From NCBI RefSeq assembly GCF_002288385.1, contig NZ_CP016783.1:744001-808000 (forward strand): DNA of 64,000 bases, written 5' to 3'. Shown here piece by piece: positions 19,085-27,678 of the stretch; the stretch's first letter is position 1, and each line of letters opens with the position of its first letter. Below the pieces are notes generated by a model. That model was given only the letters and a program-made list of their open reading frames with translations. It searched no databases and was not told the origin of the DNA. This DNA comes from Candidatus Planktophila lacus. GTDB lineage: Bacteria > Actinomycetota > Actinomycetes > Nanopelagicales > Nanopelagicaceae. The translations under genes and the position numbers were made by a program.

Positions 19085-21073
19085 TTAAACCTGTTTACGT
19101 TCTGCAATAGCGGTGCGAATTTCGGCAATGGCATCTGCAACAGCGATTGAGTTCTTCTGTTCACCGTTGCGATAGCGAATTGAAACCTTGCCAGCTTGCT
19201 GATCTTCTTCACCTGCAATCAGCATGTAAGGAACTTTCTGCATCTGCGCATTGCGAATCTTCTTCTGCATCCGGTCGTCAGAGGCATCTAAATCGATACG
19301 GATACCCGCTGCTTTAAACTCTTTCACAACCGAAGCAAGGTAATCCGCAAAAGCTTCAGCAACTGGGATGGCGGTTACTTGAACTGGCGCCAACCATGGC
19401 GGGAATGCTCCTGAGTAGTGCTCGGTAAGAACACCGAAGAAACGTTCGATGGAACCAAATAGTGCGCGGTGAATCATCACTGGTCGTTGACGGGTTCCGT
19501 CAGTTGCGGAGTATTCGAGTTCAAAGCGCTGTGGCAACTGAAAATCAACTTGGATCGTCGACATCTGCCAAGTACGTCCAATTGCATCTTTTGCTTGAAC
19601 TGAAATCTTTGGCCCATAAAACGCTGCGCCACCTTCGTCGAGAACGAGTTCTAGATTTTGGGCTACCGCTGCTTTACGTAGCGCTTCAGTTGCCTCTGCC
19701 CAATCGCTATCTTCTCCGACAGATTTTTCAGGGTTACGAGTTGATAGTTCGAGATAGAAATCTTCGAGTCCGTAATCGCGCAACAAATTAAGTACGAAAG
19801 TTAAGAGCGAATCTAGTTCTCCCACCATCTGTTCCTTTGTGCAGTAAATGTGGGCATCATCTTGGGTAAAGCCGCGCGCACGAGTGAGTCCGTGGATCAC
19901 ACCTGATTTTTCGTAGCGATAGACAGTTCCGAACTCAAAGAGGCGAAGTGGGAGTTCGCGATACGAACGTCCGCGCGATGCAAAAATTAAATTGTGGAAA
20001 GGGCAGTTCATCGGCTTCATGTAGTACTGCTGTCCAGCACGCTTGATAGTTCCGTCAGCGTGCAGCTCTTCGTCCATCACCATCGGTGGATACATACCTT
20101 CTGAGTACCACTGCAAGTGGCCAGACTTTTCAAATAGCGCAGCCTTAGTTAGATGTGGTGAGTAAACGAATTCGTAACCTTCATCTTCATGGCGCTTACG
20201 TGAATAATCTTCCATAGCGCGACGAACTATGCCGCCCTTGGGATGAAAGACCGCAAGCCCTGATCCAATTTCCTCCGGAAACGAGAATAGATCGAGTTCA
20301 GTACCAAGGCGGCGATGATCGCGCTTTTCTGCCTCTGCCAAAAGTTCTAAGTAAGCAGTTAATTCTTCTGCCGAAGGCCAAGCAGTTCCGTAGATACGTT
20401 GCAGCATTGGATTCTTTTCAGAGCCACGCCAATAAGCAGCAGCGCTACGCATCAATTTAAATGCTGGAATATGTTTGGTTGAAGGTAGATGCGGACCACG
20501 ACAAAGATCAGACCAAACGGGTTGTCCATCGCGACCTAAATTGTCATAGATGGTGAGCTCTGCTCCCCCAACCTCAACGCTGGCTTCTTCTCCGGCGCCA
20601 GATTTAATTCCAATCAACTCGCATTTATATGGCTCGTGCGCCAACTCTTTAAGTGCATCTGCTTCGTTTGTAACGCGACGGCGAAAACGTTGGCCTTCTT
20701 TTACGATCTTGCGCATCGCGCTTTCGATCTTCTCTAAATCTTCTGGATTAAAAGGTCGCTCTGGATCGAAGTCGTAATAAAAACCATCTGTGATCGGTGG
20801 ACCGATTCCGAGTCGGGTTTGAGAAAAGACTTGCTGAACCGCTTGCGCCATTACGTGGGCTGTCGAGTGGCGAAGAACTGATAAACCTTCAGGCGAGGAG
20901 ATTGAAACTCCCTCGACAACATCACCATCTTTTAGATCAGTCCATAGATCTTTGAGCTCACCATTTACTTTGCAGACAACGATCTCTTTGCTTTCGGCGA
21001 AGAGATGGGTCGGGCGTTGGTCATCTGCAATGCTTACGGCGCGACCATCTACGGTGATCGAGAGCTGGGACAT
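19085..21073 (-). CDS. thrS: Threonyl-tRNA synthetase
   Basis: Class II synthetase charging tRNA-Thr, 662 residues. Order: N-terminal TGS domain ([14 protein letters not shown], with [17 protein letters not shown] opening the editing-like region), catalytic core with the zinc cysteine in [13 protein letters not shown], motif 2 in [14 protein letters not shown], motif 3 in [20 protein letters not shown], and the anticodon-binding domain at the C-terminus. It follows pabC by 4 bp. A -10-like TAGGCT six bases before the ATG suggests an additional leaderless transcript. Confidence 0.97.
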   Translation of the reverse strand: MSQLSITVDGRAVSIADDQRPTHLFAESKEIVVCKVNGELKDLWTDLKDGDVVEGVSISSPEGLSVLRHSTAHVMAQAVQQVFSQTRLGIGPPITDGFYYDFDPERPFNPEDLEKIESAMRKIVKEGQRFRRRVTNEADALKELAHEPYKCELIGIKSGAGEEASVEVGGAELTIYDNLGRDGQPVWSDLCRGPHLPSTKHIPAFKLMRSAAAYWRGSEKNPMLQRIYGTAWPSAEELTAYLELLAEAEKRDHRRLGTELDLFSFPEEIGSGLAVFHPKGGIVRRAMEDYSRKRHEDEGYEFVYSPHLTKAALFEKSGHLQWYSEGMYPPMVMDEELHADGTIKRAGQQYYMKPMNCPFHNLIFASRGRSYRELPLRLFEFGTVYRYEKSGVIHGLTRARGFTQDDAHIYCTKEQMVGELDSLLTFVLNLLRDYGLEDFYLELSTRNPEKSVGEDSDWAEATEALRKAAVAQNLELVLDEGGAAFYGPKISVQAKDAIGRTWQMSTIQVDFQLPQRFELEYSATDGTRQRPVMIHRALFGSIERFFGVLTEHYSGAFPPWLAPVQVTAIPVAEAFADYLASVVKEFKAAGIRIDLDASDDRMQKKIRNAQMQKVPYMLIAGEEDQQAGKVSIRYRNGEQKNSIAVADAIAEIRTAIAERKQV

Positions 21074-21077
21074 GTTC

Positions 21078-21842
21078 CTAGCCTACCGAATGAGAATGCG
21101 TCTGGGCGCGAATTTCCTCTAGGAATGATCGACATTGCCCATCAACGACGAGATCACGATTATCGATTGATGTAACGGCTAGACCAATTTTCAGACTTGA
21201 AATAACAATTGCAGAATCCACGCGTTCTATGTCGCGACGCGTCAAAGATTGGACAGTAACCCCACATCTTTCGATGGTTAAGGCGCGTTGCACTCCAGGT
21301 AAAACGCCTGCACTTAGCGGGGTCGTAACCCACTGCCCATCAATTAGGAAGAGAAAATTGGAGACAGCACCTTCAGTTATCTCACCTGATTCATTGACGC
21401 AGATGATCTCGTCAAAGCCATCCCGCTGCGCTAACTGCAGCAAACCGGTTCGGTGGATATATGGAAAGGTTTTAAATGCGATCGGGTCAACCAGTCTGCT
21501 TTCATCAATGACCTTCAATTTTGCAGGTAGTAGAATTTCTTCATAACTTTGGTGTACAGCAACAAACCATTCCTTTGAGAAGAGCAATCTCAACCTTCCG
21601 AGATGGTGAGGTTCTGCAACAAGTAAAGCTGCTATTGCATCTCTTATCAATCCTTCGCCAGGCAACTTAATGTCGAACTTTCTCGCAGCGGTAGCCGCGC
21701 GGCGCATGTGGCGCGCCAATTCGAAAACTTCACTATTTTCAGTTCTGATAGTTTCGAAAACGCCACTGCCAACCGGCCAGCCATCGCTGTCGATATCAAT
21801 TTCTTGAGAATCGCAGATTCGATCATTGAGCCAGATCTTCAT
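21078..21842 (-). CDS. pabC: Aminodeoxychorismate lyase-like class IV aminotransferase
   Basis: PLP-dependent fold-type IV protein of 254 residues. [20 protein letters not shown] at the N-terminus and [20 protein letters not shown], with the conserved Glu and Asn, are family marks; the PLP lysine is probably in AFKTFPYIH. Its place directly after pabB (ATGA overlap) argues for 4-amino-4-deoxychorismate lyase, making p-aminobenzoate for folate. A branched-chain or D-amino-acid aminotransferase is the alternative by family alone. Confidence 0.85.
   Translation of the reverse strand: MKIWLNDRICDSQEIDIDSDGWPVGSGVFETIRTENSEVFELARHMRRAATAARKFDIKLPGEGLIRDAIAALLVAEPHHLGRLRLLFSKEWFVAVHQSYEEILLPAKLKVIDESRLVDPIAFKTFPYIHRTGLLQLAQRDGFDEIICVNESGEITEGAVSNFLFLIDGQWVTTPLSAGVLPGVQRALTIERCGVTVQSLTRRDIERVDSAIVISSLKIGLAVTSIDNRDLVVDGQCRSFLEEIRAQTHSHSVG
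21080..21085 (-). promoter_or_regulatory. Candidate leaderless -10 box for thrS
   Basis: TAGGCT on the minus strand, six bases upstream of the thrS ATG and overlapping the pabC stop codon. The intervening AGGAAC could instead act as a weak Shine-Dalgarno, so this one is ambiguous. Confidence 0.35.
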
Positions 21843-22840
21843 TTGATAGATCCTCCTGCAATCGAAATCAGACGTTGCGCCTTTAACTCAGTCTCTTCCC
21901 ATTCTGAAACCGGATCGCTTCCGTAGGTTATTCCAGCACCGGTTCCAAATTTAAGTAACCCATCGTTTTCCTGCCAGAAGATGCGAATCGCAACGGAAAG
22001 TTCTGCGCGATCTCCTTCTACCCAACCCAGCACACCACAGTATGGTCCTCGTTTAATCTCTTCATTTTCAGCAATTACAGATAGCGCCGAACTCTTTGGC
22101 GCTCCACTTATGGAACCGGCGGGAAGTAACGCCTCAAAAATTTCCGACCAAGAGATATCTTTCCGAAGTTCACCAACGACGTCGGAGACCAAGTGGCGCA
22201 GACCAGGATGTTCTTCGCTACGAAGAAGCTGTGAGACATCTACTGAACCAGGCTCACAGATACGCCCGAAATCATTGCGCATCAAATCAACGATCATCAC
22301 GTTTTCGGATTGATCCTTATTGCCAAATCCCTGCTCACTTAAATTCTGAGTTCCCTTAATTGGAGAAGTTTTCACGGTCGACCCGTTTCGGGAAAGGAAT
22401 AATTCAGGAGATGCTGATGCGATCTTTAACTGCGGGATAGAGAGAAAGGCGGCATGCGGTGCTGGGTTCTCGCTAAGCATCTTGGCAAAGAGCGAAGCGA
22501 GTTCTTCTCGATCTGATGCAACCTGCAACTGTCGACAAGCGTTGACTTGATACACCCAACCATCGGATATCGAGCTTCTAATATTTTCTACATACTTGCC
22601 GTACTGGACTTTGCTAAGAGATGAGATCCAATCGCCTTCCAAGGGCTTCCAATGCGAACCGCTAAATGGGAAATCTGCTTCAAAGTTAGATCTAAACCTT
22701 GCAAGAGTAACTTCCCCTTCAAAAGAGATCGCCACCGCCCAAAAGTTTCCATCATCAAGTCGCGAAAGATCGTTCGTTACTTCTACAAGAGATCTGGCAT
22801 ACCTTCGACCCATCCAGAATGAGTCATCGCGCAGATCCAT
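21839..22840 (-). CDS. pabB: Aminodeoxychorismate synthase component I (chorismate-binding)
   Basis: Chorismate-binding enzyme of the PabB/TrpE/MenF family, 333 residues. KTSPIKGTQNLSEQG is the catalytic lysine/Thr region, NVMIVDLMRNDFGRICEPGS and SISGAPKSSALSVIAENE are signature stretches, and GTGAGITYGSDP closes the active site. Pairing with pabC argues for PabB over anthranilate synthase. The frame is open further upstream, across tRNA-Gly, so I take the ATG at 22840, which has TAGCGT seven bases before it. The N-terminal glutamine-like domain is short compared with long PabB proteins. No pabA partner is in the window. Confidence 0.88.
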   Translation of the reverse strand: MDLRDDSFWMGRRYARSLVEVTNDLSRLDDGNFWAVAISFEGEVTLARFRSNFEADFPFSGSHWKPLEGDWISSLSKVQYGKYVENIRSSISDGWVYQVNACRQLQVASDREELASLFAKMLSENPAPHAAFLSIPQLKIASASPELFLSRNGSTVKTSPIKGTQNLSEQGFGNKDQSENVMIVDLMRNDFGRICEPGSVDVSQLLRSEEHPGLRHLVSDVVGELRKDISWSEIFEALLPAGSISGAPKSSALSVIAENEEIKRGPYCGVLGWVEGDRAELSVAIRIFWQENDGLLKFGTGAGITYGSDPVSEWEETELKAQRLISIAGGSIK

Positions 22841-22847
22841 AGCCCTA

Positions 22848-22853
22848 ACGCTA
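22848..22853 (-). promoter_or_regulatory. Leaderless -10 box for pabB
   Basis: TAGCGT on the minus strand ends 7 bases before the pabB ATG at 22840. Its position helps decide the start, since the longer frame would run through the tRNA-Gly gene. Confidence 0.5.
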
Positions 22854-22870
22854 CGGTGAAAGCGCTCACT

Positions 22871-22900
22871 TTGGCGGATAGCCCCTTGCTGCGCTAGATT
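22871..22900 (+). promoter_or_regulatory. Promoter for tRNA-Gly
   Basis: TTGGCG (22871-22876) and TAGATT (22895-22900) with an 18-base spacer form a sigma-70-like promoter. The expected start falls about 10 bases before the tRNA. Confidence 0.5.
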
Positions 22901-22916
22901 TGCCCCCGCACGAAAT

Positions 22917-22989
22917 GCGGACGTAGCGCAGCTGGTAGCGCGGAACCTTGCCAAGGTTCAGGTCGCGGGTTCGAACCCCGTCGTCCGCT
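22917..22989 (+). tRNA. tRNA-Gly (GCC)
   Basis: Complete cloverleaf: acceptor stem GCGGACG pairs with CGTCCGC followed by a T discriminator base. The D-arm is GCGC/GCGC. The anticodon arm GAACC-TTGCCAA-GGTTC has anticodon GCC, and the T-arm GCGGG-TTCGAAC-CCCGT is normal. The 3' CCA is not encoded. Confidence 0.96.
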
Positions 22990-23074
22990 CGGATTCTCCG
23001 CCGCTTTGGAATTAATTTTTCAGGTGGCGGTTTTTCTATAAGTGAAAAGATCAGCAAGAAGATAGTAAAAGAAT

Positions 23075-23145
23075 GGTCGGATGGCCGAGAGGCGAGGCAA
23101 GGGACTGCAAATCCCTCTACACGGGTTCAAATCCCGTTCCGACCT
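23075..23145 (+). tRNA. tRNA-Cys (GCA)
   Basis: Acceptor stem GGTCGGA pairs with TCCGACC plus discriminator T. The anticodon arm AGGGA-CTGCAAA-TCCCT gives anticodon GCA, and the T-loop is TTCAAAT. CCA is not encoded. A TATAAG at 23037-23042 could be the -10 of its own promoter. Confidence 0.96.
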
Positions 23146-23192
23146 CCAATAACGAAAAGTAATAGTGCAGAACAGTTCTACTGGAGAAGAAG

Positions 23193-23537
23193 ATGAGCGA
23201 AGATCAATCACAACGTCCATGGGGACGTTATGAAATCTTGCAAGAAAGTGATGCTCATAAAGTTAAAACCATCTGGGTAAATCCAGGTAAACGTCTTTCA
23301 TATCAACGCCATGAAAAGCGCGCAGAGCATTGGTTCATCGTTCAAGGTCAAGCGAAGATAACTCTCAATGGAGATATCTTCGAAATGTCCACAGGTGATT
23401 CACTCGATATTGAAATCGGTGATCTCCACCGAATCGAAAATATTGGATCAAACGATGTCATCTTCATCGAAGTACAGACAGGTACTTACTTTGGCGAGGA
23501 TGACATTGAGCGTATCGAAGACGATTTCGGGCGCTAA
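23193..23537 (+). CDS. Cupin protein, mannose-6-phosphate isomerase type II-like
   Basis: A small 114-residue single-cupin protein. RPWGRYEILQESDAHKVKTI opens it, as in the C-terminal isomerase domain of bifunctional GDP-mannose pyrophosphorylase/phosphomannose isomerase. The cupin metal motifs are LSYQRHEKRAEHWFIVQG (two His, Glu, His) and GDLHRIENIG. It could interconvert mannose 6-phosphate and fructose 6-phosphate, feeding GDP-mannose to PimA, or bind another sugar phosphate. GGAG six bases before the ATG supports the start. It lies alone between tRNA-Cys and tRNA-Val. Confidence 0.85.
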   Translation: MSEDQSQRPWGRYEILQESDAHKVKTIWVNPGKRLSYQRHEKRAEHWFIVQGQAKITLNGDIFEMSTGDSLDIEIGDLHRIENIGSNDVIFIEVQTGTYFGEDDIERIEDDFGR

Positions 23538-23548
23538 ATAGCCTCGGC

Positions 23549-23554
23549 TATACT
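23549..23554 (+). promoter_or_regulatory. Candidate -10 box for tRNA-Val
   Basis: TATACT, 38 bases before the tRNA, lies at the right arm of an inverted repeat ATAGCC-TC-GGCTAT (23538-23551) that begins at the cupin stop codon. No good -35 is visible. Confidence 0.35.
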
Positions 23555-23592
23555 TTCGACCACAACTTAATAGATACCGAAGTTTTAGACCC

Positions 23593-23664
23593 GGACGATT
23601 GGCTCAGCGGTAGAGCACCACATTGACATTGTGGGGGTCACTGGTTCGATCCCAGTATCGTCCA
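23593..23664 (+). tRNA. tRNA-Val (GAC)
   Basis: Acceptor GGACGAT pairs with ATCGTCC followed by discriminator A. The anticodon arm CCACA-TTGACAT-TGTGG gives GAC, and the T-arm CTGG-TTCGATC-CCAG is normal. CCA is not encoded. The last 9 bases of the gene plus 9 more recur 35 bases downstream. Confidence 0.96.
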
Positions 23665-23708
23665 CGCAACGCAGTGAAGTGGCGAGGAAATATCGTCCAC
23701 GCAACGCA
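23656..23708 (+). repeat. Direct repeat of the tRNA-Val 3' end (18 bp)
   Basis: TATCGTCCACGCAACGCA occurs at 23656-23673, covering the last nine bases of tRNA-Val, and again at 23691-23708. The 17 bases between are not tRNA-like. This is the arrangement left by att-type integration or by loss of a tandem tRNA copy; no integrase is in the window. Confidence 0.75.
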
Positions 23709-23727
23709 AAGAGAAAGATAAGAATAA

Positions 23728-23901
23728 ATGGAGAAAGAGCCTCGCACCGGATTTATGGGTGAATGGGATCGTCTATCTTCGAATATGAAGATCGTCGCGG
23801 TGATTCTTCTTATCATTCCGATCTATCTTTACCCACCATCAGTATTTCTCTACATGGGCTATGCCGTGTATCTGAATGTGCGGGATAAGCGAAAGAAGTA
23901 A
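23728..23901 (+). CDS. Small single-span membrane protein, 57 residues
   Basis: Short reading frame MEKEPRTGFMGEWDRLSSN followed by a hydrophobic stretch (MKIVAVILLIIPIYLYPPSV), then FLYMGYAVYLNVRDKRKK. It shows one or two membrane segments and a basic tail, with the tail expected inside. It lies between tRNA-Val and the DUF4287/DUF1801 gene and ends two bases before the latter's GTG, so translation is probably coupled. GATAAGAATAA upstream gives only a weak ribosome-binding site. I do not recognise a family. The coding call rests on the tight spacing and clean hydrophobicity profile. Confidence 0.6.
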   Translation: MEKEPRTGFMGEWDRLSSNMKIVAVILLIIPIYLYPPSVFLYMGYAVYLNVRDKRKK

Positions 23902-23903
23902 AA

Positions 23904-24452
23904 GTGGTGCCAAAAGACCCATCTAGAGAAGCACATTTTCCATCGATAGAGAAGAAGTACGGCGAACCAATGAAGTACTGGTTTGCGGTTATGAAGAAGC
24001 TAGATGGTAAGAAATACCCAGAACAGATAGCGCACTTGCGCGAAAACTTCGGTTTCTCTCAAGCACATGCAAATGCACTCGTAATGTTCTCAAGAGGATC
24101 CGTTTCATCTAGAAGGCATGAAACTCCTGCTGATTACTTCAAGAGCATTAAGCCTGAGCAGGCTAAGACGATGAAGAAGATTTTCAAGGCTATTCAGAGC
24201 AAGTTTCCAAAGCTAGAGCTTGTGATCGCTTGGAATCAGCCGATGCTAAAGAGCGGTGGTGAGTACATTTTCGGTGCATCTGCCGCTACTAATCACATTC
24301 TGATTGCGCCATGGGATCAGCAAGTCCTCAAAGAGTTCACCCCTCACTTTGCTGAATATCGAGTCAATAAGAAAACCATCGCGCTGCCCAATGATTGGCC
24401 AGTAGACGAGAAAGTCCTGCAGAAGATGATCAAGGCGAGCATTAAGAAATAA
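23904..24452 (+). CDS. DUF4287 and DUF1801 domain-containing protein
   Basis: A 182-residue cytoplasmic protein. The N-terminal half (EKKYGEPMKYWFAVMKKL, then LRENFGFSQAHANALV) fits DUF4287. The C-terminal half (DYFKSIKPEQAKTMKKIF, LVIAWNQPMLKSGGEYIFG) fits DUF1801 of the YdhG-like fold. Function unknown. It starts with GTG at 23904, or the next GTG codon. It is lysine-rich compared with its neighbours and sits in the tRNA-flanked patch, so acquisition by transfer is possible but not shown. Confidence 0.75.
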   Translation: MVPKDPSREAHFPSIEKKYGEPMKYWFAVMKKLDGKKYPEQIAHLRENFGFSQAHANALVMFSRGSVSSRRHETPADYFKSIKPEQAKTMKKIFKAIQSKFPKLELVIAWNQPMLKSGGEYIFGASAATNHILIAPWDQQVLKEFTPHFAEYRVNKKTIALPNDWPVDEKVLQKMIKASIKK

Positions 24453-24489
24453 CTTCTTTTTATGAGACTTCGCGTGAGAGGATCTGCGC

Positions 24490-25506
24490 ATGACTAGAGC
24501 CAAACTTGAATCCTTCGCGAAGGAAAAACTCACCTTCGGAGCCTCTCCCCTACAACGCCTTGATCGTTTAACCGAACATCTTGGTGGCAAAGTAGAAATC
24601 TGGGCAAAGCGGGAAGATGTGAATTCTGGGCTGGCTTATGGCGGAAATAAGACGCGCAAGCTTGAGTACTTGGCAGCGGAAGCGCTAGCAACAGGTTGTG
24701 ACACTCTCGTTTCAATTGGTGGAGTTCAGTCAAACCACACTCGCCAGGTTGCTGCGGTTGCGGCGCACCTTGGTTTGAAATGTGTTTTAGTTCAAGAACA
24801 CTGGGTTGACTGGGAAGAAGTTAATTACGAGAAGACTGGCAATATTTTATTGAGCCGCATTATGGGTGCAGAAGTTCGCCTGGATCCAGCAGGTTTTGAT
24901 ATCGGCTTCAGAAAATCTTGGGAAGAAGCGATTGCCGATGTAATTGCGCGAGGCGGAAAGCCTTATCCAATTCCAGCCGGTGCCTCAGATCATCCGCTTG
25001 GTGGTCATGGTTTTGCAGGTTGGGCTTTTGAAGTTGAAGATCAAGAGAAGGATCTCGGTTTCAAATTCGATAATGTAATCGTTTGCTCAGTTACCGGATC
25101 AACGCAAGGTGGAATGATCGCGGGTTTTGCTCACTCAAATCGTGCTGAAGGCGTTATTGGTATTGATGCATCGGCAACCGTTGAGAAAACTTGGGATCAG
25201 ATCAAACGAATTGCATCTCGTACAGCAGCGGCGATTGATCTGGGGCGCGAACTTAAAGATTCAGAGATCGTTTTGCTAGATCGTTGGCATGATGGGATCT
25301 ATGGAGTTGCTGGCCCGCGAACAATCGAAGCGATTCGCTTAGCCGGAAGTTTGGAAGGCATGATTACTGATCCGGTTTATGAAGGTAAATCGATGGCGGC
25401 GATGATTGATTTGATCCGTGAAGGTTTCTTTAAAGAAGGTTCACGAGTTCTCTATGCACACTTAGGTGGACAGCCAGCGATTAACGGATATACCGGCGCT
25501 TTTTAA
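24490..25506 (+). CDS. acdS: 1-aminocyclopropane-1-carboxylate deaminase
   Basis: Fold-type II PLP enzyme of 338 residues. The PLP lysine is in [17 protein letters not shown], and [17 protein letters not shown] is the substrate-carboxylate region. The two residues used to tell true ACC deaminase from D-cysteine desulfhydrase are the deaminase type: Glu in [10 protein letters not shown] and Leu in YAHLGGQPA. It would split ACC, the plant ethylene precursor, into 2-oxobutanoate and ammonia. The start is supported by GAGAGG 8 bases upstream. It is not obviously in an operon with its neighbours. Confidence 0.88.
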   Translation: MTRAKLESFAKEKLTFGASPLQRLDRLTEHLGGKVEIWAKREDVNSGLAYGGNKTRKLEYLAAEALATGCDTLVSIGGVQSNHTRQVAAVAAHLGLKCVLVQEHWVDWEEVNYEKTGNILLSRIMGAEVRLDPAGFDIGFRKSWEEAIADVIARGGKPYPIPAGASDHPLGGHGFAGWAFEVEDQEKDLGFKFDNVIVCSVTGSTQGGMIAGFAHSNRAEGVIGIDASATVEKTWDQIKRIASRTAAAIDLGRELKDSEIVLLDRWHDGIYGVAGPRTIEAIRLAGSLEGMITDPVYEGKSMAAMIDLIREGFFKEGSRVLYAHLGGQPAINGYTGAF

Positions 25507-25507
25507 A

Positions 25508-26845
25508 TTACTTTAAGAAAGTTGGTTTAAGTACGCCTAGGTCGAGAGTCTTCTCGATCAAGGCCATCGCTTGAATTAAACGCTCTTCTTGATTTGCTCT
25601 AGCAACAACGCCAACTGCCACGGGCAACCCATCAACTAAGCCCATCGGAAGTGCGCCGATTGGAGTGCCGGCAATTGCTGGCGCCATTGAGATCCACGAT
25701 GCAGAACCGTAATCATCTCCCCCGCCCAGATTGCTCTTCCATGCGGGTGCATAAGTTTCACCGATCAAAATATCGAACTCTTCAAATCCCGGCGTCAAAA
25801 CTTTATTTATCGCCCAATCTAAATTTTCGCTTCGCAACTTTTGATAATCGCTATTTCGGCCACCTAACTTGAGTGCCATGTCAAAGTATTCCTGACCGAA
25901 GTGCTGCAACTCCGAATCCTTATTTGCGAGATTGAAATCAACAACATCTTGCAAAGTCTTTACGCGCGCACCCTCACGAGTCGCTAGATAGCCAGCTAAA
26001 TCTTCATTTAATTCGTGCATCAAAACCTTGAACTCCGACTCTCCTTCTTGATCACTTGGGGCTGGCAGTGAGATTTCGACAATCTTTACTTGTTTACTCA
26101 ACTTGCTAACAAGATCTTGGAAGAGCTGATTGGTGCCAGGGTTCTCCGTTACCCATTCTTTAACAACTCCGATACGAATCTCAGAACTATCGTTAACTGC
26201 CGATTGATATCCACCTTTGCCCGTTAAAACTTCTAACAAAAGCGCCACCTGTGCAACGCTCTGCGCCATAGGCCCTGGTGTGTCTTGGCTCGCGCTAATA
26301 GGAATCATTGCATCGCGTGGAATTGAACCAACGGTTGGCTTAATGCCAACGCAACCATTTAGTGATGCCGGACAAACAATTGATCCGTCTGTTTCGCTGC
26401 CAACTGCCATTGAGACTATTCCGGCACCAACAGCTGCGCCTGAACCTGAAGAAGAGCCGCCTGCGCTGTGCGCATGCTTCCAAGGGTTAGCGGTAAGTCC
26501 ACCAACTGCAGACCAGCCACTTGTTGATTTTCCAGAGCGAATATTTGCCCACTCAGAAAGATTTGTTGAACCGATAATGGTTGCACCAGCAGCACGCAAG
26601 CGTTTGGCGATTGTTGAATCACGAACCACTGGTGTATCTGCAAGAGCCAGCGAACCTGCAGTTGCGGGTAGTCCTAACGCTTCTATGTTGTCCTTTATCA
26701 GAATTGGAACACCAGCCAATGGGCCATCGACCTCATTAAAAATTAAATCTTCGGTTACCGCCAAGACTGAATTGAGTTGATAACCAGAAGCGTCAATCTC
26801 AGCAATTTTGCTTAAAGATCTCTCGTAACTATCTTTACTCAACAT
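25508..26845 (-). CDS. Amidase (amidase signature family)
   Basis: A 445-residue Ser-cisSer-Lys hydrolase. The lysine is in PILIKDNIEALG (Lys51), the cis-serine in HSAGGSSSGSGAAVG (about Ser132), and the nucleophile serine in GSETDGSIVCPAS (about Ser155). IGSTNLSEWAN is also typical. No signal peptide is seen. Being 1 bp from the acdS stop on the other strand and 6 bp after the esterase gene, it is probably coexpressed with the esterase. The natural amide is unknown; a GatA role is unlikely, since gatB and gatC are not adjacent. Confidence 0.85.
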   Translation of the reverse strand: MLSKDSYERSLSKIAEIDASGYQLNSVLAVTEDLIFNEVDGPLAGVPILIKDNIEALGLPATAGSLALADTPVVRDSTIAKRLRAAGATIIGSTNLSEWANIRSGKSTSGWSAVGGLTANPWKHAHSAGGSSSGSGAAVGAGIVSMAVGSETDGSIVCPASLNGCVGIKPTVGSIPRDAMIPISASQDTPGPMAQSVAQVALLLEVLTGKGGYQSAVNDSSEIRIGVVKEWVTENPGTNQLFQDLVSKLSKQVKIVEISLPAPSDQEGESEFKVLMHELNEDLAGYLATREGARVKTLQDVVDFNLANKDSELQHFGQEYFDMALKLGGRNSDYQKLRSENLDWAINKVLTPGFEEFDILIGETYAPAWKSNLGGGDDYGSASWISMAPAIAGTPIGALPMGLVDGLPVAVGVVARANQEERLIQAMALIEKTLDLGVLKPTFLK

Positions 26846-26851
26846 CTAGTA

Positions 26852-27625
26852 TCAATCCGCGGCGTGAGTCTCAATAAAAATCTTGGAATTTTCGAAGATT
26901 ATTTCGGCATCGTAATCAAGGGTGGCAACGTGGTAGCTATTGGTTAGTTCAATCCTCTGCTTAATTCTGGAACCTACGCCCTTCATGATTATTTCAGTAT
27001 TAGATACTGGAAGGGTGTGGTCATCAACGCTATGGAATAACTGCATTGGTACGGTGACGTCATGCAGGCGTTCTCTTGTGTATTTCAACATGATCAAGAG
27101 TTGATGGATTCCTCTTGTAGGTAGGGCGTCATAACCCCACTCCGAAATTCCTGGACGTTTTATGTCATCTCCGACAGATTTGCGCATCTTTTGAAATCTC
27201 GAAAGCACGAACGCTAACTGCGGGCTAACCATTGCCACGTGAATCATTGGGTTCACCAAGATGATTCCGCTGATCCGATCCGAATAACGCGTAGCAACGT
27301 TTAGCGTTGTTCCGCCACCCATGGAAAGACCACAGATAAATACCCTTGAGCAAGTCTTGAAAAGTTCTGCTAACTCGGCTTCAACTTTGGCGGGCCACTG
27401 CTCCCATTTCACTTCATTTAAATCTTCGGGTTTGGTTCCGTGGCCAGGCAGTAAAGGAACTCTGACAGTAAATCCTCTTTGATTTAAATACTCTGCCCAA
27501 GGTCGCATCGAAGCCGGCGATCCGGTGTATCCATGCACCAATAGAACACCGACACTTTTATTTTTTCCGCTTCCATCTGCTGCCCAATCTTCAAGCAGAC
27601 CAGCGGGCGCTCCAATTACTCCCAT
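26852..27625 (-). CDS. Alpha/beta hydrolase (carboxylesterase/monoacylglycerol lipase-like)
   Basis: A 257-residue alpha/beta hydrolase. The oxyanion loop is VLLVHGYTGSPASM, the nucleophile elbow FICGLSMGGGTTL, the acid in LFHSVDDHTLPVS and the histidine in NSYHVATLDYDAE, giving a complete triad. The protein resembles thermophilic carboxylesterases such as Est30. It is followed 6 bp later by the amidase. A -10 box TACGCT lies six bases before the ATG. It is divergent from the exonuclease gene, with 53 bp between the starts. Confidence 0.86.
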   Translation of the reverse strand: MGVIGAPAGLLEDWAADGSGKNKSVGVLLVHGYTGSPASMRPWAEYLNQRGFTVRVPLLPGHGTKPEDLNEVKWEQWPAKVEAELAELFKTCSRVFICGLSMGGGTTLNVATRYSDRISGIILVNPMIHVAMVSPQLAFVLSRFQKMRKSVGDDIKRPGISEWGYDALPTRGIHQLLIMLKYTRERLHDVTVPMQLFHSVDDHTLPVSNTEIIMKGVGSRIKQRIELTNSYHVATLDYDAEIIFENSKIFIETHAAD

Positions 27626-27631
27626 TTCTAA

Positions 27632-27637
27632 AGCGTA
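27632..27637 (-). promoter_or_regulatory. Leaderless -10 box for the esterase-amidase pair
   Basis: TACGCT on the minus strand, six bases (TTAGAA) before the ATG at 27625. Confidence 0.5.
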
Positions 27638-27665
27638 GCGATATCTCGCTGTCAGGGCTATGGAT

Positions 27666-27671
27666 TAGCCT
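27666..27671 (+). promoter_or_regulatory. Leaderless -10 box for the exonuclease gene
   Basis: TAGCCT, seven bases before the ATG at 27679. Together with the box at 27632 it makes a compact divergent pair with the two -10 elements about 30 bases apart. Confidence 0.5.
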
Positions 27672-27678
27672 TACATTC

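Noticed and set aside
22841-22954. Longer pabB reading frame
   Set aside because: It would run through the tRNA-Gly gene; the ATG at 22840 with its own -10 box fits better.
26217-26780. A 187-residue open frame on the plus strand within the amidase gene
   Set aside because: Antisense to conserved amidase signature motifs; Pro/Ala-rich translation of a kind typical of shadows.
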